Shown: positions 34,941 to 43,594, counted from the stretch's first letter. The stretch is DNA of 64,000 bases from Pedobacter sp. KBW06 (GCF_003852525.1 NZ_QAJL01000003.1:1152132-1216131); one strand, 5' to 3'. Translations and numbers: made by a program. Notes: a model not told the origin generated them from the sequence alone.

Positions 34941-35723
34941 GTGAATCAGGAAGAAAAAAATTCACAAAAATTCCAGAGACTTAAAGAGATCTACAGTTTC
35001 TTTAAATTCAAGAACGACACAGAGTTTGGAAAAGCAATTAATATGTCCAAGTCTTACGTCTCGGAAATTTTGAAAAGTGAAAAAACACCCAAAACAATGG
35101 GACAGAAATTAGAAGATCACCTCGGTGTTTCCAGGAAGTGGTATGAAGAAGGCGAAGGAGAAATGCTGCTTGAATCCGCCGCAGCCCAAAAGGCAAACAG
35201 CACCTCAATAGGCGAAATCCACTATCCACTGGAGGTCGGAGATTCTCCTTTTATAGACCTGGGAGAAGGAAAATACATAATGGTTGTACCATTAGTTAAT
35301 GAATATGCATATGCCGGGTATTTACCAGGCTACAGAGATCCGGAATATTTAGAAGAATTACCAAAGCATACGATTATCGTGGATAAACATCATAAAGGCC
35401 AGTACAGGGCTTTTGAAATTGTAGGAGACAGTATGGACGACAATACCAAAGAAAGCATCAGCGACGGAAGTATTGCCACCGGAAGGGAAATCCAGCAACA
35501 TTTATGGACCAGTAAATTTCACACTCACAGGTTCAAAGATTACATCATCGTCCATAAAAAACACGGCATCATCGCAAAAAGAATCACCCACCACGATACA
35601 GACACCGGTGTAATTACCTGCCACTCCCTGAATCCCGATAAAGACAGGTATCCGGACTTTGACATTCACCTGGATGATGTCAGACAAATGTTCAATATCG
35701 TGAACGTATTACAAAAGAGGTAA
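34941..35723 (+). CDS. S24/LexA-type autocleaving repressor (CI-like)
   Basis: 260 residues, beginning at a GTG. The N-terminal ~65 residues form a helix-turn-helix (TEFGKAINMSKSYVSEILKSEKTP). The C-terminal domain is a LexA/S24 peptidase: Ala125-Gly126 in EYAYAGYLPGY is the likely self-cleavage site, Ser164 in EIVGDSMDD the nucleophile and Lys213 in GIIAKRIT the general base. Such repressors cleave themselves when RecA is activated by DNA damage, so the leftward tail operon should be SOS-induced. It is divergent from that operon across the palindromic operator. Confidence 0.9.
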   Translation: MNQEEKNSQKFQRLKEIYSFFKFKNDTEFGKAINMSKSYVSEILKSEKTPKTMGQKLEDHLGVSRKWYEEGEGEMLLESAAAQKANSTSIGEIHYPLEVGDSPFIDLGEGKYIMVVPLVNEYAYAGYLPGYRDPEYLEELPKHTIIVDKHHKGQYRAFEIVGDSMDDNTKESISDGSIATGREIQQHLWTSKFHTHRFKDYIIVHKKHGIIAKRITHHDTDTGVITCHSLNPDKDRYPDFDIHLDDVRQMFNIVNVLQKR

Positions 35724-35731
35724 AAGAACAC

Positions 35732-36106
35732 ATGGCAGAACTAAAAGAAACAACGGAAGAAGCAGAAAGGTTAAAGGTGTTCAGAAAAGCAGAAAAAATG
35801 GGTCAGGAGGAGTTCGGAAAACAACTCGGCCTGGATCACTCTGTAATCAGCAGGTATGAAAACAACCGCTTAAACATCCCGATCGATTTTGTAAAGAAAC
35901 TTCATGAAGTATTCAACATGTCTTTTGAATGGTTTTATACCGGAAAAGGTAACAGAAAATTCACGCCGGAAAAAGGGACATTGATCAAAGACATCAAAAC
36001 GCTGGAAACAAACCACAAAATCCTGACAGAACAGGTCTCCTCTTTAAAATCAGAATTACTAAAACTTCATAGAGAATTCCATGCTTTTAAAGCAGAAATG
36101 AAGTAA
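35732..36106 (+). CDS. XRE-family HTH regulator
   Basis: 124 residues. An HTH_3/XRE domain spans ~10-75 (EEFGKQLGLDHSVISRYENNRLNIPI as the core helix-turn-helix), followed by a helical coiled-coil-like tail (KDIKTLETNHKILTEQVSSLKSELLKLHREF). It starts 8 bp after the repressor gene stop and so is likely co-transcribed. It may act as a second regulator of the locus, or as a Cro- or antirepressor-like partner. There is no cleavage domain. Confidence 0.8.
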   Translation: MAELKETTEEAERLKVFRKAEKMGQEEFGKQLGLDHSVISRYENNRLNIPIDFVKKLHEVFNMSFEWFYTGKGNRKFTPEKGTLIKDIKTLETNHKILTEQVSSLKSELLKLHREFHAFKAEMK

Positions 36107-36114
36107 ATTAGGGG

Positions 36115-37080
36115 ATGAAGAAATTCGTCCTGATCCTCCTTATTTCTTCCTGGGTGATGACTTTATACGCCCAGGAGGAAATCAAAAATTATAAACAATA
36201 TTTTGCCGCCGCTAATTATCAGGGCAACAACGTAATGACCTTACGGGAATTTGAAAAATCAGGCCAGAAGTATTACCTGACTGTTGATCCTCAAACTCTG
36301 GAAACACAAATCATCAGGGCTGCAGAGCTGAATACAAAACCTATTTCAAACTGGCAGGAATCACCGGACCTCAAAGACAGCCCCTACTTAAAAGCCATTC
36401 AGGCAGCAAAACAAGAATCTATTGCGCTGCAGGATGCAGGAATCACCCATGGCTTTCCAAAAGAAAAAGGGATTACACTGACGATTGACCTCTGCCCTTC
36501 TCATAAAGCTTTAGACCGGGTGATCTTTACTTCTTTAATTGCTGAATTTCAAAAGATAGAGAAACCAGTCCCTGTAGCATTGTCCATTACCGGCAAGTTT
36601 ATGATCAATCATGCTGCCGATATCGAATGGCTTAAAGCACTGGAAAAATCCGGGGATTTAACCATCACCTGGACCAACCATACCTTCAATCATCGTTATG
36701 ATCCTAAAATTCCTTTAGCCCTTAACTTTCTCCTGGAACCAGGCACAAGTGTGATGTACGAGATCCTGGCAACAGAAACACTGATGATCCAAAAGGGATT
36801 GTTACCTTCCATTTTCTTTCGCTTCCCAGGCTTGGTATCAGATCAGAAACTGGTGGATGAAATCTTAGCATTTGGTCTTATCCCGGTAGGAAGTGATGCA
36901 TGGCTGGCTAAAGGACAACAGACACATGCAGGGAGCATCGTCCTGATCCATGGAAATGGCAATGAACCAATAGGTGTTCAGGATTTTATTCAGCTCTTAA
37001 AAACGGAAAAAAAAGCGGTACTTAACAAACAATGGGCGCTGTACGACCTGAGAGAAAGCATTAAAGAAGAGTTTAAATAA
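36115..37080 (+). CDS. Secreted polysaccharide deacetylase family protein
   Basis: 321 residues with an N-terminal signal peptide (MKKFVLILLISSWVMTLYAQ). A NodB-like CE4 domain is visible: TIDLCPSHK (123-131; TFDD-type motif 1 with Asp125 kept but the second Asp replaced) and WTNHTFNHRY with His189 and His193. It begins 8 bp after the XRE gene, so it belongs to the rightward regulatory operon and would be made with the repressor in the uninduced state. A surface-modifying role is plausible, for example changing the producer's own glycan. Missing the usual second Asp makes its enzymatic competence uncertain. Confidence 0.75.
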   Translation: MKKFVLILLISSWVMTLYAQEEIKNYKQYFAAANYQGNNVMTLREFEKSGQKYYLTVDPQTLETQIIRAAELNTKPISNWQESPDLKDSPYLKAIQAAKQESIALQDAGITHGFPKEKGITLTIDLCPSHKALDRVIFTSLIAEFQKIEKPVPVALSITGKFMINHAADIEWLKALEKSGDLTITWTNHTFNHRYDPKIPLALNFLLEPGTSVMYEILATETLMIQKGLLPSIFFRFPGLVSDQKLVDEILAFGLIPVGSDAWLAKGQQTHAGSIVLIHGNGNEPIGVQDFIQLLKTEKKAVLNKQWALYDLRESIKEEFK

Positions 37081-37094
37081 ACATCATTTTTCAG

Positions 37095-37382
37095 TTAACT
37101 GGTCTTATCAGAGTGCCCCAGGCTTTTCTCCGGGCTCACCACATCACGCACAATCTGCTTCAATTCTTTAATCTCGGGAAAACGGCCTTCTTCTTTTCTA
37201 TCAAAGACCACCACTTAATTTATTGTGATGATGTACGCACCTCCTGTCTCACTAGGCTTCAACAGCACACCATGAACCTCATCGGTAAAGGTGCTCAACA
37301 ATTCCTGCGCCATATAGGCGGCCCTAAGCATCCAGCCACATTTAGGGCAATATTCAATAGCTACTGTAGGCTTCAGATTCAT
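37095..37382 (-). pseudogene. SelW/SelT-type (Rdx) thioredoxin-fold gene interrupted by an in-frame TAA
   Basis: From ATG 37382 the frame encodes MNLKPTVAIEYCPKCGWMLR, a CxxC Rdx signature, then AAYMAQELLSTF and LLKPSETGGAYIITIN. Codon 56 is TAA (37215-37217). Beyond it, VVVFDRKEEGRFPEIKELK and VRDVVSPEKSLGHSDK restore the full family, which ends at 37095. The whole frame has 96 codons, the normal size. A GAA-to-TAA change would explain it. TAA is not a selenocysteine codon, so this is read as a nonsense-inactivated gene, though a truncated 55-aa protein or a second start at the adjacent GTG is possible. Confidence 0.85.
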
Positions 37383-37473
37383 AATGAAAAATATTTACCA
37401 TAAAGATAACAATGTTACTCCAATGTTATAAATAACTTATATCCTTTTTCTATAGCAGAAGAGCTCATTTCAA

Positions 37474-37608
37474 TCAAGGCCTCCAGTCAAAATGATAATC
37501 CAACATTCGCAATTCAAACAGCACTATCCCATCCAATGTTTTTTCCTCAACAATGATCTCTCCATACCCTTCGTAACCTCTGTAAAGGTCAATCTTTTTC
37601 ATAGCCAT
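37474..37608 (-). CDS. 44-aa small protein downstream of the aldehyde dehydrogenase gene
   Basis: Starts MAMKKIDLYRGYEGYGEII (the second ATG at 37602 is also possible), ending ELRMLDYHFDWRP. It lies 16 bp after the stop of the aldehyde dehydrogenase gene on the same strand, so it could be the last gene of the catabolic operon. No domain recognised; could be a chance frame. Confidence 0.45.
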   Translation of the reverse strand: MAMKKIDLYRGYEGYGEIIVEEKTLDGIVLFELRMLDYHFDWRP

Positions 37609-37624
37609 AACAACCTTCTAAAAA

Positions 37625-38989
37625 CTACCCCCTCATGTGCCAGGCTTTAGTCTTCGTAAAAGCACGAAGTCCCTGATGTGACAAGGTCGATCCGATTCCG
37701 GAATGTTTTCTTCCTGCCCATGGAAGTCCGGCACTTACGCGGTCACAGCAATTCCAGTATCCCGATCCCGAATCGATCTGCGACAAAATCCCGTGCGCAC
37801 GGTCGTCATTTTTCGAATACACTGCTGCGGTTAAACCATAGGTACTATCTTGCATCAAAGCAATCGCTTCGTCATCGTCCCGGACCTTCATAATTCCAAT
37901 GATTGGCCCAAAACTTTCCTCCTGCATCACTTTCATATCGTTTGTCACATTGCTCAGCACAGTAGGCTCAAAGTAATACCCTGGGCCTGTTCCTCTTTTA
38001 CCACCGGTCAACAACAAAGCGCCCTTTGCTAAAGCATCCGCCACCTGAGCTTCCAACACCTCTAATTGTTCTTTTCTTGTCAAAGCCGCAATATAAACCC
38101 CCTCGTCTGTTGGCGCCCCTTTTTTCCAGGATTGCACCTCCTTCAAAAAGGCATCAAGATAGCCTTCATAAACCTCCTCATGCACATAGATCCGCTCTAC
38201 CGAACAGCAGCTCTGTCCATTGTTATAAAAGGCACCATCTGCTGTCCCGGCAGCCACCGCAACGATGTCAGTTACATCATCCGCCACGTACAAAGGATCT
38301 TTTCCACCCAGTTCCAGCTGACAAGGCACCATTTTCAAGGCAACCCGTTCGTAAATATGTTTACCGGTTTGATAAGATCCTGTAAAAAAGTATCCATCAA
38401 AATCCATATCCAACAATTCTTCGCCAACAGACTTGCCGCCAACCGCGATTTGAAAAGCACCATCCGGCAATCCTGCTTTCTTCCATAACTTTTCAATTTC
38501 CAATCCCGTAAGGGTTGCATATTCAGAAGGCTTATACATCACGGTATTTCCCGCGATCAATGCCGGAACGAAAACATTCACACCTACCAGATAAGGATAG
38601 TTCCAGGCAGAGATGTTACAAACCACACCAAGCGGATCATAAGAAATCTTTTCTTTCAACTCCTCCGTATCCGTTACCCATTCTTCAGAAAGGTATTTCT
38701 CCGCATTGTTCATCATCCATTGGATCCTTGTTCTGGCTCCGTTAATTTCATTGCGCGACTGCTGCAGAGGCTTCCCCACTTCCGAAGTCAGGACCGCAGC
38801 CAATTGCTCCTGCGTTGTTTCCAACAGGTCATAAAACCGATGAACCACCGCCAGCCTTTCCGGCAGACTTTTCCTTGCCCAGTTTACTTGTTCGGCTTTA
38901 AGAACCGAGTATTTCTCCTCCAGAGCTGATCTGGAATCTTCCTGAAGTGTAGTAATTATTTCTGCTGTAGCGGGATTAATGATGTTCAT
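37625..38989 (-). CDS. Aldehyde dehydrogenase (last oxidation of the gamma-glutamyl pathway)
   Basis: 454 residues, somewhat short but complete for NAD(P)-dependent aldehyde dehydrogenases. Motifs: SAWNYPY (cofactor/active-site Asn130), FTGSYQTGK (Rossmann G-x-x-x-x-G), LELGGKDP with general-base Glu226, and NNGQSCCSVERIYVH with catalytic Cys261. The first residues overlap the amidohydrolase gene by 14 bp, so the two are coupled. In operon context it would oxidise a gamma-glutamyl-aminoaldehyde to the acid; the family alone (succinate-semialdehyde/NAD-ALDH type) does not fix the substrate. Confidence 0.85.
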   Translation of the reverse strand: MNIINPATAEIITTLQEDSRSALEEKYSVLKAEQVNWARKSLPERLAVVHRFYDLLETTQEQLAAVLTSEVGKPLQQSRNEINGARTRIQWMMNNAEKYLSEEWVTDTEELKEKISYDPLGVVCNISAWNYPYLVGVNVFVPALIAGNTVMYKPSEYATLTGLEIEKLWKKAGLPDGAFQIAVGGKSVGEELLDMDFDGYFFTGSYQTGKHIYERVALKMVPCQLELGGKDPLYVADDVTDIVAVAAGTADGAFYNNGQSCCSVERIYVHEEVYEGYLDAFLKEVQSWKKGAPTDEGVYIAALTRKEQLEVLEAQVADALAKGALLLTGGKRGTGPGYYFEPTVLSNVTNDMKVMQEESFGPIIGIMKVRDDDEAIALMQDSTYGLTAAVYSKNDDRAHGILSQIDSGSGYWNCCDRVSAGLPWAGRKHSGIGSTLSHQGLRAFTKTKAWHMRG

Positions 38990-39701
38990 AGTTTCTTACT
39001 TCAATGATAAATTGTTCTTTGATCTTTTGTGACAAGGGATTGCTTTCTTTTTCTTTCATTCTTTCGGGATGCCACTGCACCCCAATCATAAAACCGGAAT
39101 TGCTTTTATCTTTATATTCCAGGGCCTCAATAATTCCATCACCGGCTTCCGAATAAGCACTAATCATCAAACCATCCCCAAGATGTTCCGGATCCACCGC
39201 CTGATGATGGGCACTATTCACCAAACCCTCTTCCTGTGCCGTAATCTCATAAAGCAAACTGCCTTTATTGAGACTTACCGAATGAACTTTATCTTCAGCG
39301 GCTTTCTTATGCACAACATTTGCATTTTCTCCGATATCATCATAAACTTTTCCGCCTTCCAGGATATTGATGTACTGCATTCCCCTGCAGATCCCCAATA
39401 CCGGGACCTTTTCTCTTTTGGCATGCTCGTAAATCAACTTCTCAAAAGCATCTCTTTCCGGCAGAAAGGATTCAGGACGGTGAGGATAGTCCTGAGCACC
39501 GCCAAAGATGGAGGGCTCCACATCTATTCCCCCTGTCAATACAAAACCATCGCAAGCGGCAATATCTTCCACATTGTTCTTTTGAAAAGAGAGCTCAAGT
39601 AATTCCAGGTCTGCCCCAAGATCATCCGAAGTAAACCAGTTCCAATAATTTGGAGAATTCACTTCTGTATAGCTAATTCCTATCTTTTTCTTCATAAACA
39701 A
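38976..39701 (-). CDS. Gamma-glutamyl amidohydrolase (peptidase C26 / PuuD family)
   Basis: 241 residues of a class I glutamine amidotransferase-like fold: LTGGIDVEPS, nucleophile elbow LGICRGMQYIN with Cys105, NSAHHQAVDP, and the catalytic His/Glu in GVQWHPERMK. PuuD-type enzymes hydrolyse gamma-glutamyl-GABA; here the neighbouring alcohol dehydrogenase suggests gamma-glutamyl-glycine as the substrate. A start two codons downstream (ATG 39695) is also plausible. It is in a tight operon (18-bp gap from the dehydrogenase upstream, overlap with the ALDH downstream). Confidence 0.82.
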   Translation of the reverse strand: MFMKKKIGISYTEVNSPNYWNWFTSDDLGADLELLELSFQKNNVEDIAACDGFVLTGGIDVEPSIFGGAQDYPHRPESFLPERDAFEKLIYEHAKREKVPVLGICRGMQYINILEGGKVYDDIGENANVVHKKAAEDKVHSVSLNKGSLLYEITAQEEGLVNSAHHQAVDPEHLGDGLMISAYSEAGDGIIEALEYKDKSNSGFMIGVQWHPERMKEKESNPLSQKIKEQFIIEVRNYEHH

Positions 39702-39719
39702 TCCATACTTTATCCCCTG

Positions 39720-40868
39720 TTAAAGGGCCTTTAAATATAACTGTTTAAAATCTTCCCTGCTCACCGGCTTAGGGTTATTCGGATGGGCAAAATCTGCGAA
39801 GGCAAGATCAGCCAGCGTTTCTATATGTGATGAATTCACCCCAATCCCGCTCAGGCGATGAGGAATATGCAGTTTCATATTGAGTTCAAAAAGATACTTC
39901 ACCACTGCTTCCCCACTTTCATCTTTCAACTCCAATGTTCTGGCAATCCGGCGAAACTTATCTTCAAAACCAGCAATATTGAACTCCATTCCGTAAGGGA
40001 TATTTACCGCATTCGCCAATCCGTGGTGAGTATCCAGCAAGGAAGAAAGCGGATGTGCCAGAGAATGCACCACCCCCAATCCTTTCTGAAAAGCGATCGC
40101 TCCCATCATTGAGGCCATCAGCATTTTGCTTCGGCTCTCGAGGTCCGACTGATGTGTGGCCTTCTCCAGGGCATCTTTGATCAGGTAAATACCTTCTAAA
40201 GCAATCCCATCACAGAGTGGATGTGTATTTTTTGCCAGAAAAGCTTCCATATTATGCGTCAGCGCATCCATCCCTGTTGCCGCAGTGATGTGCGGAGGCA
40301 GGTCCATCGTTAATACCGGATCGGCAAACACAATTTTCGCCATTAACTTAGGCGAGAACAGGATTTTTTTCTGATGTGTCTCATCGTCAGAGATAATGGC
40401 GCTCCGCCCCACTTCACTTCCTGTTCCGGAAGTAGTTGGCACAGTGATAAAATGAGGCACCTCATTCGTCACATACACATCGCCACCAATCAGGTCGTCG
40501 TATTTAAACAAATCTTCCCGGTGGTTTACCCGCAGCACAATAGCCCTGGCCACATCTAAACCCGCTCCGCCACCAATACCGATCACACTGTCTCTGGAGG
40601 TTTGGTCCCAGACCTCTGTTCCTTTATAGACATCACTTTTTACCGGATTTTTATGGATATCACTAAAAACCTCCACGGAAAGATGATGCGCTTCCAGGTC
40701 TGCGAGAATCGCTTTAAAAAAAGGCAGGGCGGCTACCGTAGGATCCGTTACAATCAGCGGGCGTTTTAACCCGTTTGCCTGAAGGTAAGCAGGCAGTTCT
40801 TTTATCGCTCCCGCACCAAAACGGATGGTGGTAGGAAAATTATATTGATATACTTTATCAAATGTCAT
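39720..40868 (-). CDS. Iron-containing alcohol dehydrogenase
   Basis: 382 residues, complete for the Fe-ADH family. NAD-binding GIGGGAGLDVARAI, a TTSGTGSEV substrate/NAD region, and metal-site segments ATGMDALTHNMEAF and LGVVHSLAHPLSSLLDTHHGLANAV (Asp/His ligands). It would oxidise a primary alcohol to the aldehyde using NAD. The 12-bp gap after the ligase gene and the following amidohydrolase suggest its substrate is a gamma-glutamylated amino alcohol. An ADH, rather than an amine oxidase, is what marks the amine as ethanolamine-like. Confidence 0.88.
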   Translation of the reverse strand: MTFDKVYQYNFPTTIRFGAGAIKELPAYLQANGLKRPLIVTDPTVAALPFFKAILADLEAHHLSVEVFSDIHKNPVKSDVYKGTEVWDQTSRDSVIGIGGGAGLDVARAIVLRVNHREDLFKYDDLIGGDVYVTNEVPHFITVPTTSGTGSEVGRSAIISDDETHQKKILFSPKLMAKIVFADPVLTMDLPPHITAATGMDALTHNMEAFLAKNTHPLCDGIALEGIYLIKDALEKATHQSDLESRSKMLMASMMGAIAFQKGLGVVHSLAHPLSSLLDTHHGLANAVNIPYGMEFNIAGFEDKFRRIARTLELKDESGEAVVKYLFELNMKLHIPHRLSGIGVNSSHIETLADLAFADFAHPNNPKPVSREDFKQLYLKAL

Positions 40869-40880
40869 CGCTTTTATGGC

Positions 40881-42239
40881 TTAAATAATTTCAAAATATC
40901 TTTTCATCTCCCAGTCGGTCACTACTTTGGCATATTGCCTCCACTCCCATTCCCGGGTCAGGGTAAAATGTTCCACGAAGGAAGTTCCAAATAATTCTCC
41001 CGCAATCGGAGATCCTTTCATTTTAAGGGTAGCCTCGTGCAGGTTTCCGGGAAGAATCCCATTAGAAAGGTCTTTGTACCCATTACCTGTGGTCGCTTCT
41101 TTATCGAGGCTGAGTTTATTTTTTATCCCATACAAGCCTGCTGCCAGACAGGCAGACAAAGCGAGATAAGGGTTTGTATCCGATCCCACTACCCTCGTTT
41201 CTAAACGGCTCGCCTTCACATGCCCTGGTAAAGCCCTTAACGCAACCGTCCTGTTGTCGATGCCCCAGGTTAGCGTTGTCGGTGCCCAGGCCCCCTCCAC
41301 AAGTCTTTTATAGCTGTTAATGGTCGGCGCAATCATAGGCAATATATAAGGAAGGCAATGCAGTTGACCAGCAATATAGCTTTTCATCAGGCCGCTCATT
41401 TTATCCTTGGCATCAGAATCATAAAACAGGTTATGTTTTCCTTCCTGATCCCATAAACTCTGGTGCACATGACCACTGCAGCCGGGTAAATGTTCAGAAA
41501 TTTTCGCCATAAAGGTGGCCATAATCCCATGCTGATAAGCAATCTCCTTTACTGCCGTTTTAAACAAAATCGCCTGATCTGCAGCCTGCAGTACTTCCGC
41601 ATATTTAATCGCTGCTTCGTATACTCCAGGTCCGGTTTCTGTATGCAAACCTTCCACAGGGATTCCAAACCGGCACAGCAGGTCAAACAGATCCGTCATA
41701 TAGGAACTTTTCAGACTGCTGCGTAAAATAGAATAACCGAACATTCCTGGTGTTAAAGGACTGAGCTCATGAAAGTTCTTCTGATGTGCTGTTTCCGGTG
41801 TTTCCGCAAAGTTGAACCATTCAAACTCCTGTGAAAAATAAGGCCGGAAGCCAAGTTCTTCCGCTTCAGCAAGCACTTTACGAAGCAGTTGCCGCGGACA
41901 AGTATAGGCCGGTTCATTTTTGTCATTGACAAAATCTCCCAGAAAGAAAGGAACATCATTCTCCCATGGAATCTTGCGAAAGGTACTCAGATCCAGTTTC
42001 ACCTGGGCATCCGGATATCCGGTATGCCATCCGGTAAACTTAACATTGTCGTAGGCCACATCCCCCATATCCCAGCCAAACGTCACATCACAAAAGCCCA
42101 GCCGGCCTTCCACCATCGACGCAAACTTATCTGCCGCGATGTATTTACCTCTTAACACCCCGTCGATATCTGCCACAGCTACTTTCACCTTTCCCGAAGG
42201 GTGTTGTTTTACGTATGCTAAAATTTCTTCTGTTGTCAT
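40881..42239 (-). CDS. Glutamine-synthetase-family gamma-glutamyl ligase (PuuA/GlnA4-like)
   Basis: 452 residues. Glutamine synthetase fold: FDVTFGWDMGDV-like N-terminal beta-grasp part (RLGFCDVTFGWD), SQEFEWFNF with catalytic Glu residues, LHTETGPGVYEAAI, GCSGHVHQSLWD (ATP/Glu-site His), WAPTTLTWGIDNRTVALR and SRLETRVVGSDTNPY. The absence of the glutamine synthetase adenylylation region and the operon context favour the gamma-glutamylamine ligase branch. In this cluster it would join glutamate to ethanolamine. Its ATG overlaps the permease stop (ATGA). Confidence 0.82.
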   Translation of the reverse strand: MTTEEILAYVKQHPSGKVKVAVADIDGVLRGKYIAADKFASMVEGRLGFCDVTFGWDMGDVAYDNVKFTGWHTGYPDAQVKLDLSTFRKIPWENDVPFFLGDFVNDKNEPAYTCPRQLLRKVLAEAEELGFRPYFSQEFEWFNFAETPETAHQKNFHELSPLTPGMFGYSILRSSLKSSYMTDLFDLLCRFGIPVEGLHTETGPGVYEAAIKYAEVLQAADQAILFKTAVKEIAYQHGIMATFMAKISEHLPGCSGHVHQSLWDQEGKHNLFYDSDAKDKMSGLMKSYIAGQLHCLPYILPMIAPTINSYKRLVEGAWAPTTLTWGIDNRTVALRALPGHVKASRLETRVVGSDTNPYLALSACLAAGLYGIKNKLSLDKEATTGNGYKDLSNGILPGNLHEATLKMKGSPIAGELFGTSFVEHFTLTREWEWRQYAKVVTDWEMKRYFEII

Positions 42240-43552
42240 TTATCAGCTGTTTTAAAGGTCCTGTAGAGCAAAAATGTAACTACCAAAATAGAGAAATAGA
42301 TCAGGCCAAGTTTGGGGTTAAAAATAAACATGGCTACAATTGAGATGGAGGCAATGATCAGTGCCACCACCGGAAACAAGGGGTAGAAACGAACCCGGAA
42401 AGGACGGGGCAGCTCCGGCTCTCTTTTTCTCAGAATCACAATCGAGATCATGGAAATGATGTACAAGGTTAAAGCGCCGAAAACGGAAACAATAATGATC
42501 TCCGAAGTTTTCCCCGAAAGCAATGCCAGAATTCCGATCACCATATTTCCAATCAGTGCATTGGCTGGTGTATGAAAACGCGGAGAGATCTTACCAAGAA
42601 AGGAAGGGATATTGTGCACCCGCCCCATTTCATAGGTGGACCTTCCTGCCGCGAGTATCAATCCATGAAAGGAAGCCACCAAACCAAATAGGCCTACCGT
42701 GATCAATAAATGATACATCAGGTGGTTATTGCCGGTGATCTTCGCCAGTGCCAGCGGAAGCGGCGAGTCTGAAGTCTCTCCGTTTAGCCCGTTTTTATAA
42801 ACGATGGCTTCCCATCCGGCGATGCCTGTTGCGGAGATAAAAATGAGAATACAAAGAATGGCCAGTGTAAATATCGCCCATCCAAAGCCCTTGCTGATGT
42901 CTCTTTGCGGATTCCTGGTCTCTTCAGCAACGTTGGCAATACCTTCAATGCCCAGAAAAAACCAGATGGCAAAAGGGATGGCCGCAAAAATACCACTCCA
43001 TCCGTTAGGCAAAGCGTTATGCGTTAAGTTCGCGAGTTCAAATTTTGGAAGTGCAATTCCTGAGAACAGCAAGAGTTCTCCTACTGCAAAGATGGTTACG
43101 ATCACTTCAAACGAAGCTGCGGCTTTCACACCGTAGACATTTAAAGCAGTAAAGATAAAATAAATGGCGATGGCACTGGTCAGGACCGGCACCTGTGGAT
43201 AGAAAGCATTAAAATAGGCACCTATGGCAAAAGCAATTGCCGGAGGTGCCAGTATAAATTCAACAATTTGGGCAATACCGGCTATAAAGCCGATATTTTT
43301 CCCCATTGCTTTATTTGCATAGTCGAACACTCCTCCTGCTTTAGGGATCGCGCAAGCCAGTTCTGCGTAACTAAAGGTAAAGGTGATATACATCACCATG
43401 ATGGCCAGGGTGGCAATTGCCATGCCCCCTGTCCCTCCTTTTTCAAGGCCAAGATTCCAACCGAAATACATGCCTGAAATAACGTACCCTACTCCAAGCC
43501 CCCACAACATAAAGGGAGTCAGTGTTTTCTTTAAACCCTTGTTTTGTGTCAT
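42236..43552 (-). CDS. APC-superfamily permease, ethanolamine-permease-like
   Basis: 438 residues with about 12 membrane helices. The N-terminus MLWGLGVGYVISGMYFGWNLGL and GGTGGMAIATLAIMVMYITFTFSYAELACAIPKAGGVFDYA match ethanolamine permease (EAT) members, and a GIEGIANVAEETRNPQRDI region is typical of the amino acid permease family. It would import a small amine across the inner membrane. It starts 42 bp after the SusD stop on the same strand, so the outer-membrane importer and this permease appear linked. Ethanolamine as substrate is inferred from family resemblance and operon chemistry. Confidence 0.78.
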   Translation of the reverse strand: MTQNKGLKKTLTPFMLWGLGVGYVISGMYFGWNLGLEKGGTGGMAIATLAIMVMYITFTFSYAELACAIPKAGGVFDYANKAMGKNIGFIAGIAQIVEFILAPPAIAFAIGAYFNAFYPQVPVLTSAIAIYFIFTALNVYGVKAAASFEVIVTIFAVGELLLFSGIALPKFELANLTHNALPNGWSGIFAAIPFAIWFFLGIEGIANVAEETRNPQRDISKGFGWAIFTLAILCILIFISATGIAGWEAIVYKNGLNGETSDSPLPLALAKITGNNHLMYHLLITVGLFGLVASFHGLILAAGRSTYEMGRVHNIPSFLGKISPRFHTPANALIGNMVIGILALLSGKTSEIIIVSVFGALTLYIISMISIVILRKREPELPRPFRVRFYPLFPVVALIIASISIVAMFIFNPKLGLIYFSILVVTFLLYRTFKTADK

Positions 43553-43594
43553 TCGATGATCTGTTTTACATGATTATAAATATAACATAAAAAA

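Noticed and set aside
30048..36106. Capsid, portal or terminase genes hidden in the early region
   Set aside because: All frames between repressor and major tail protein are short (48-284 aa) and lack terminase or capsid-type motifs.
37215..37217. Selenocysteine codon in the SelW-like gene
   Set aside because: The stop is TAA, not TGA, and lies in the middle of the protein rather than at the CxxC.
37625..43552. Putrescine (Puu) utilisation operon
   Set aside because: No amine oxidase (PuuB) or aminotransferase (PuuE); an alcohol dehydrogenase takes that position.
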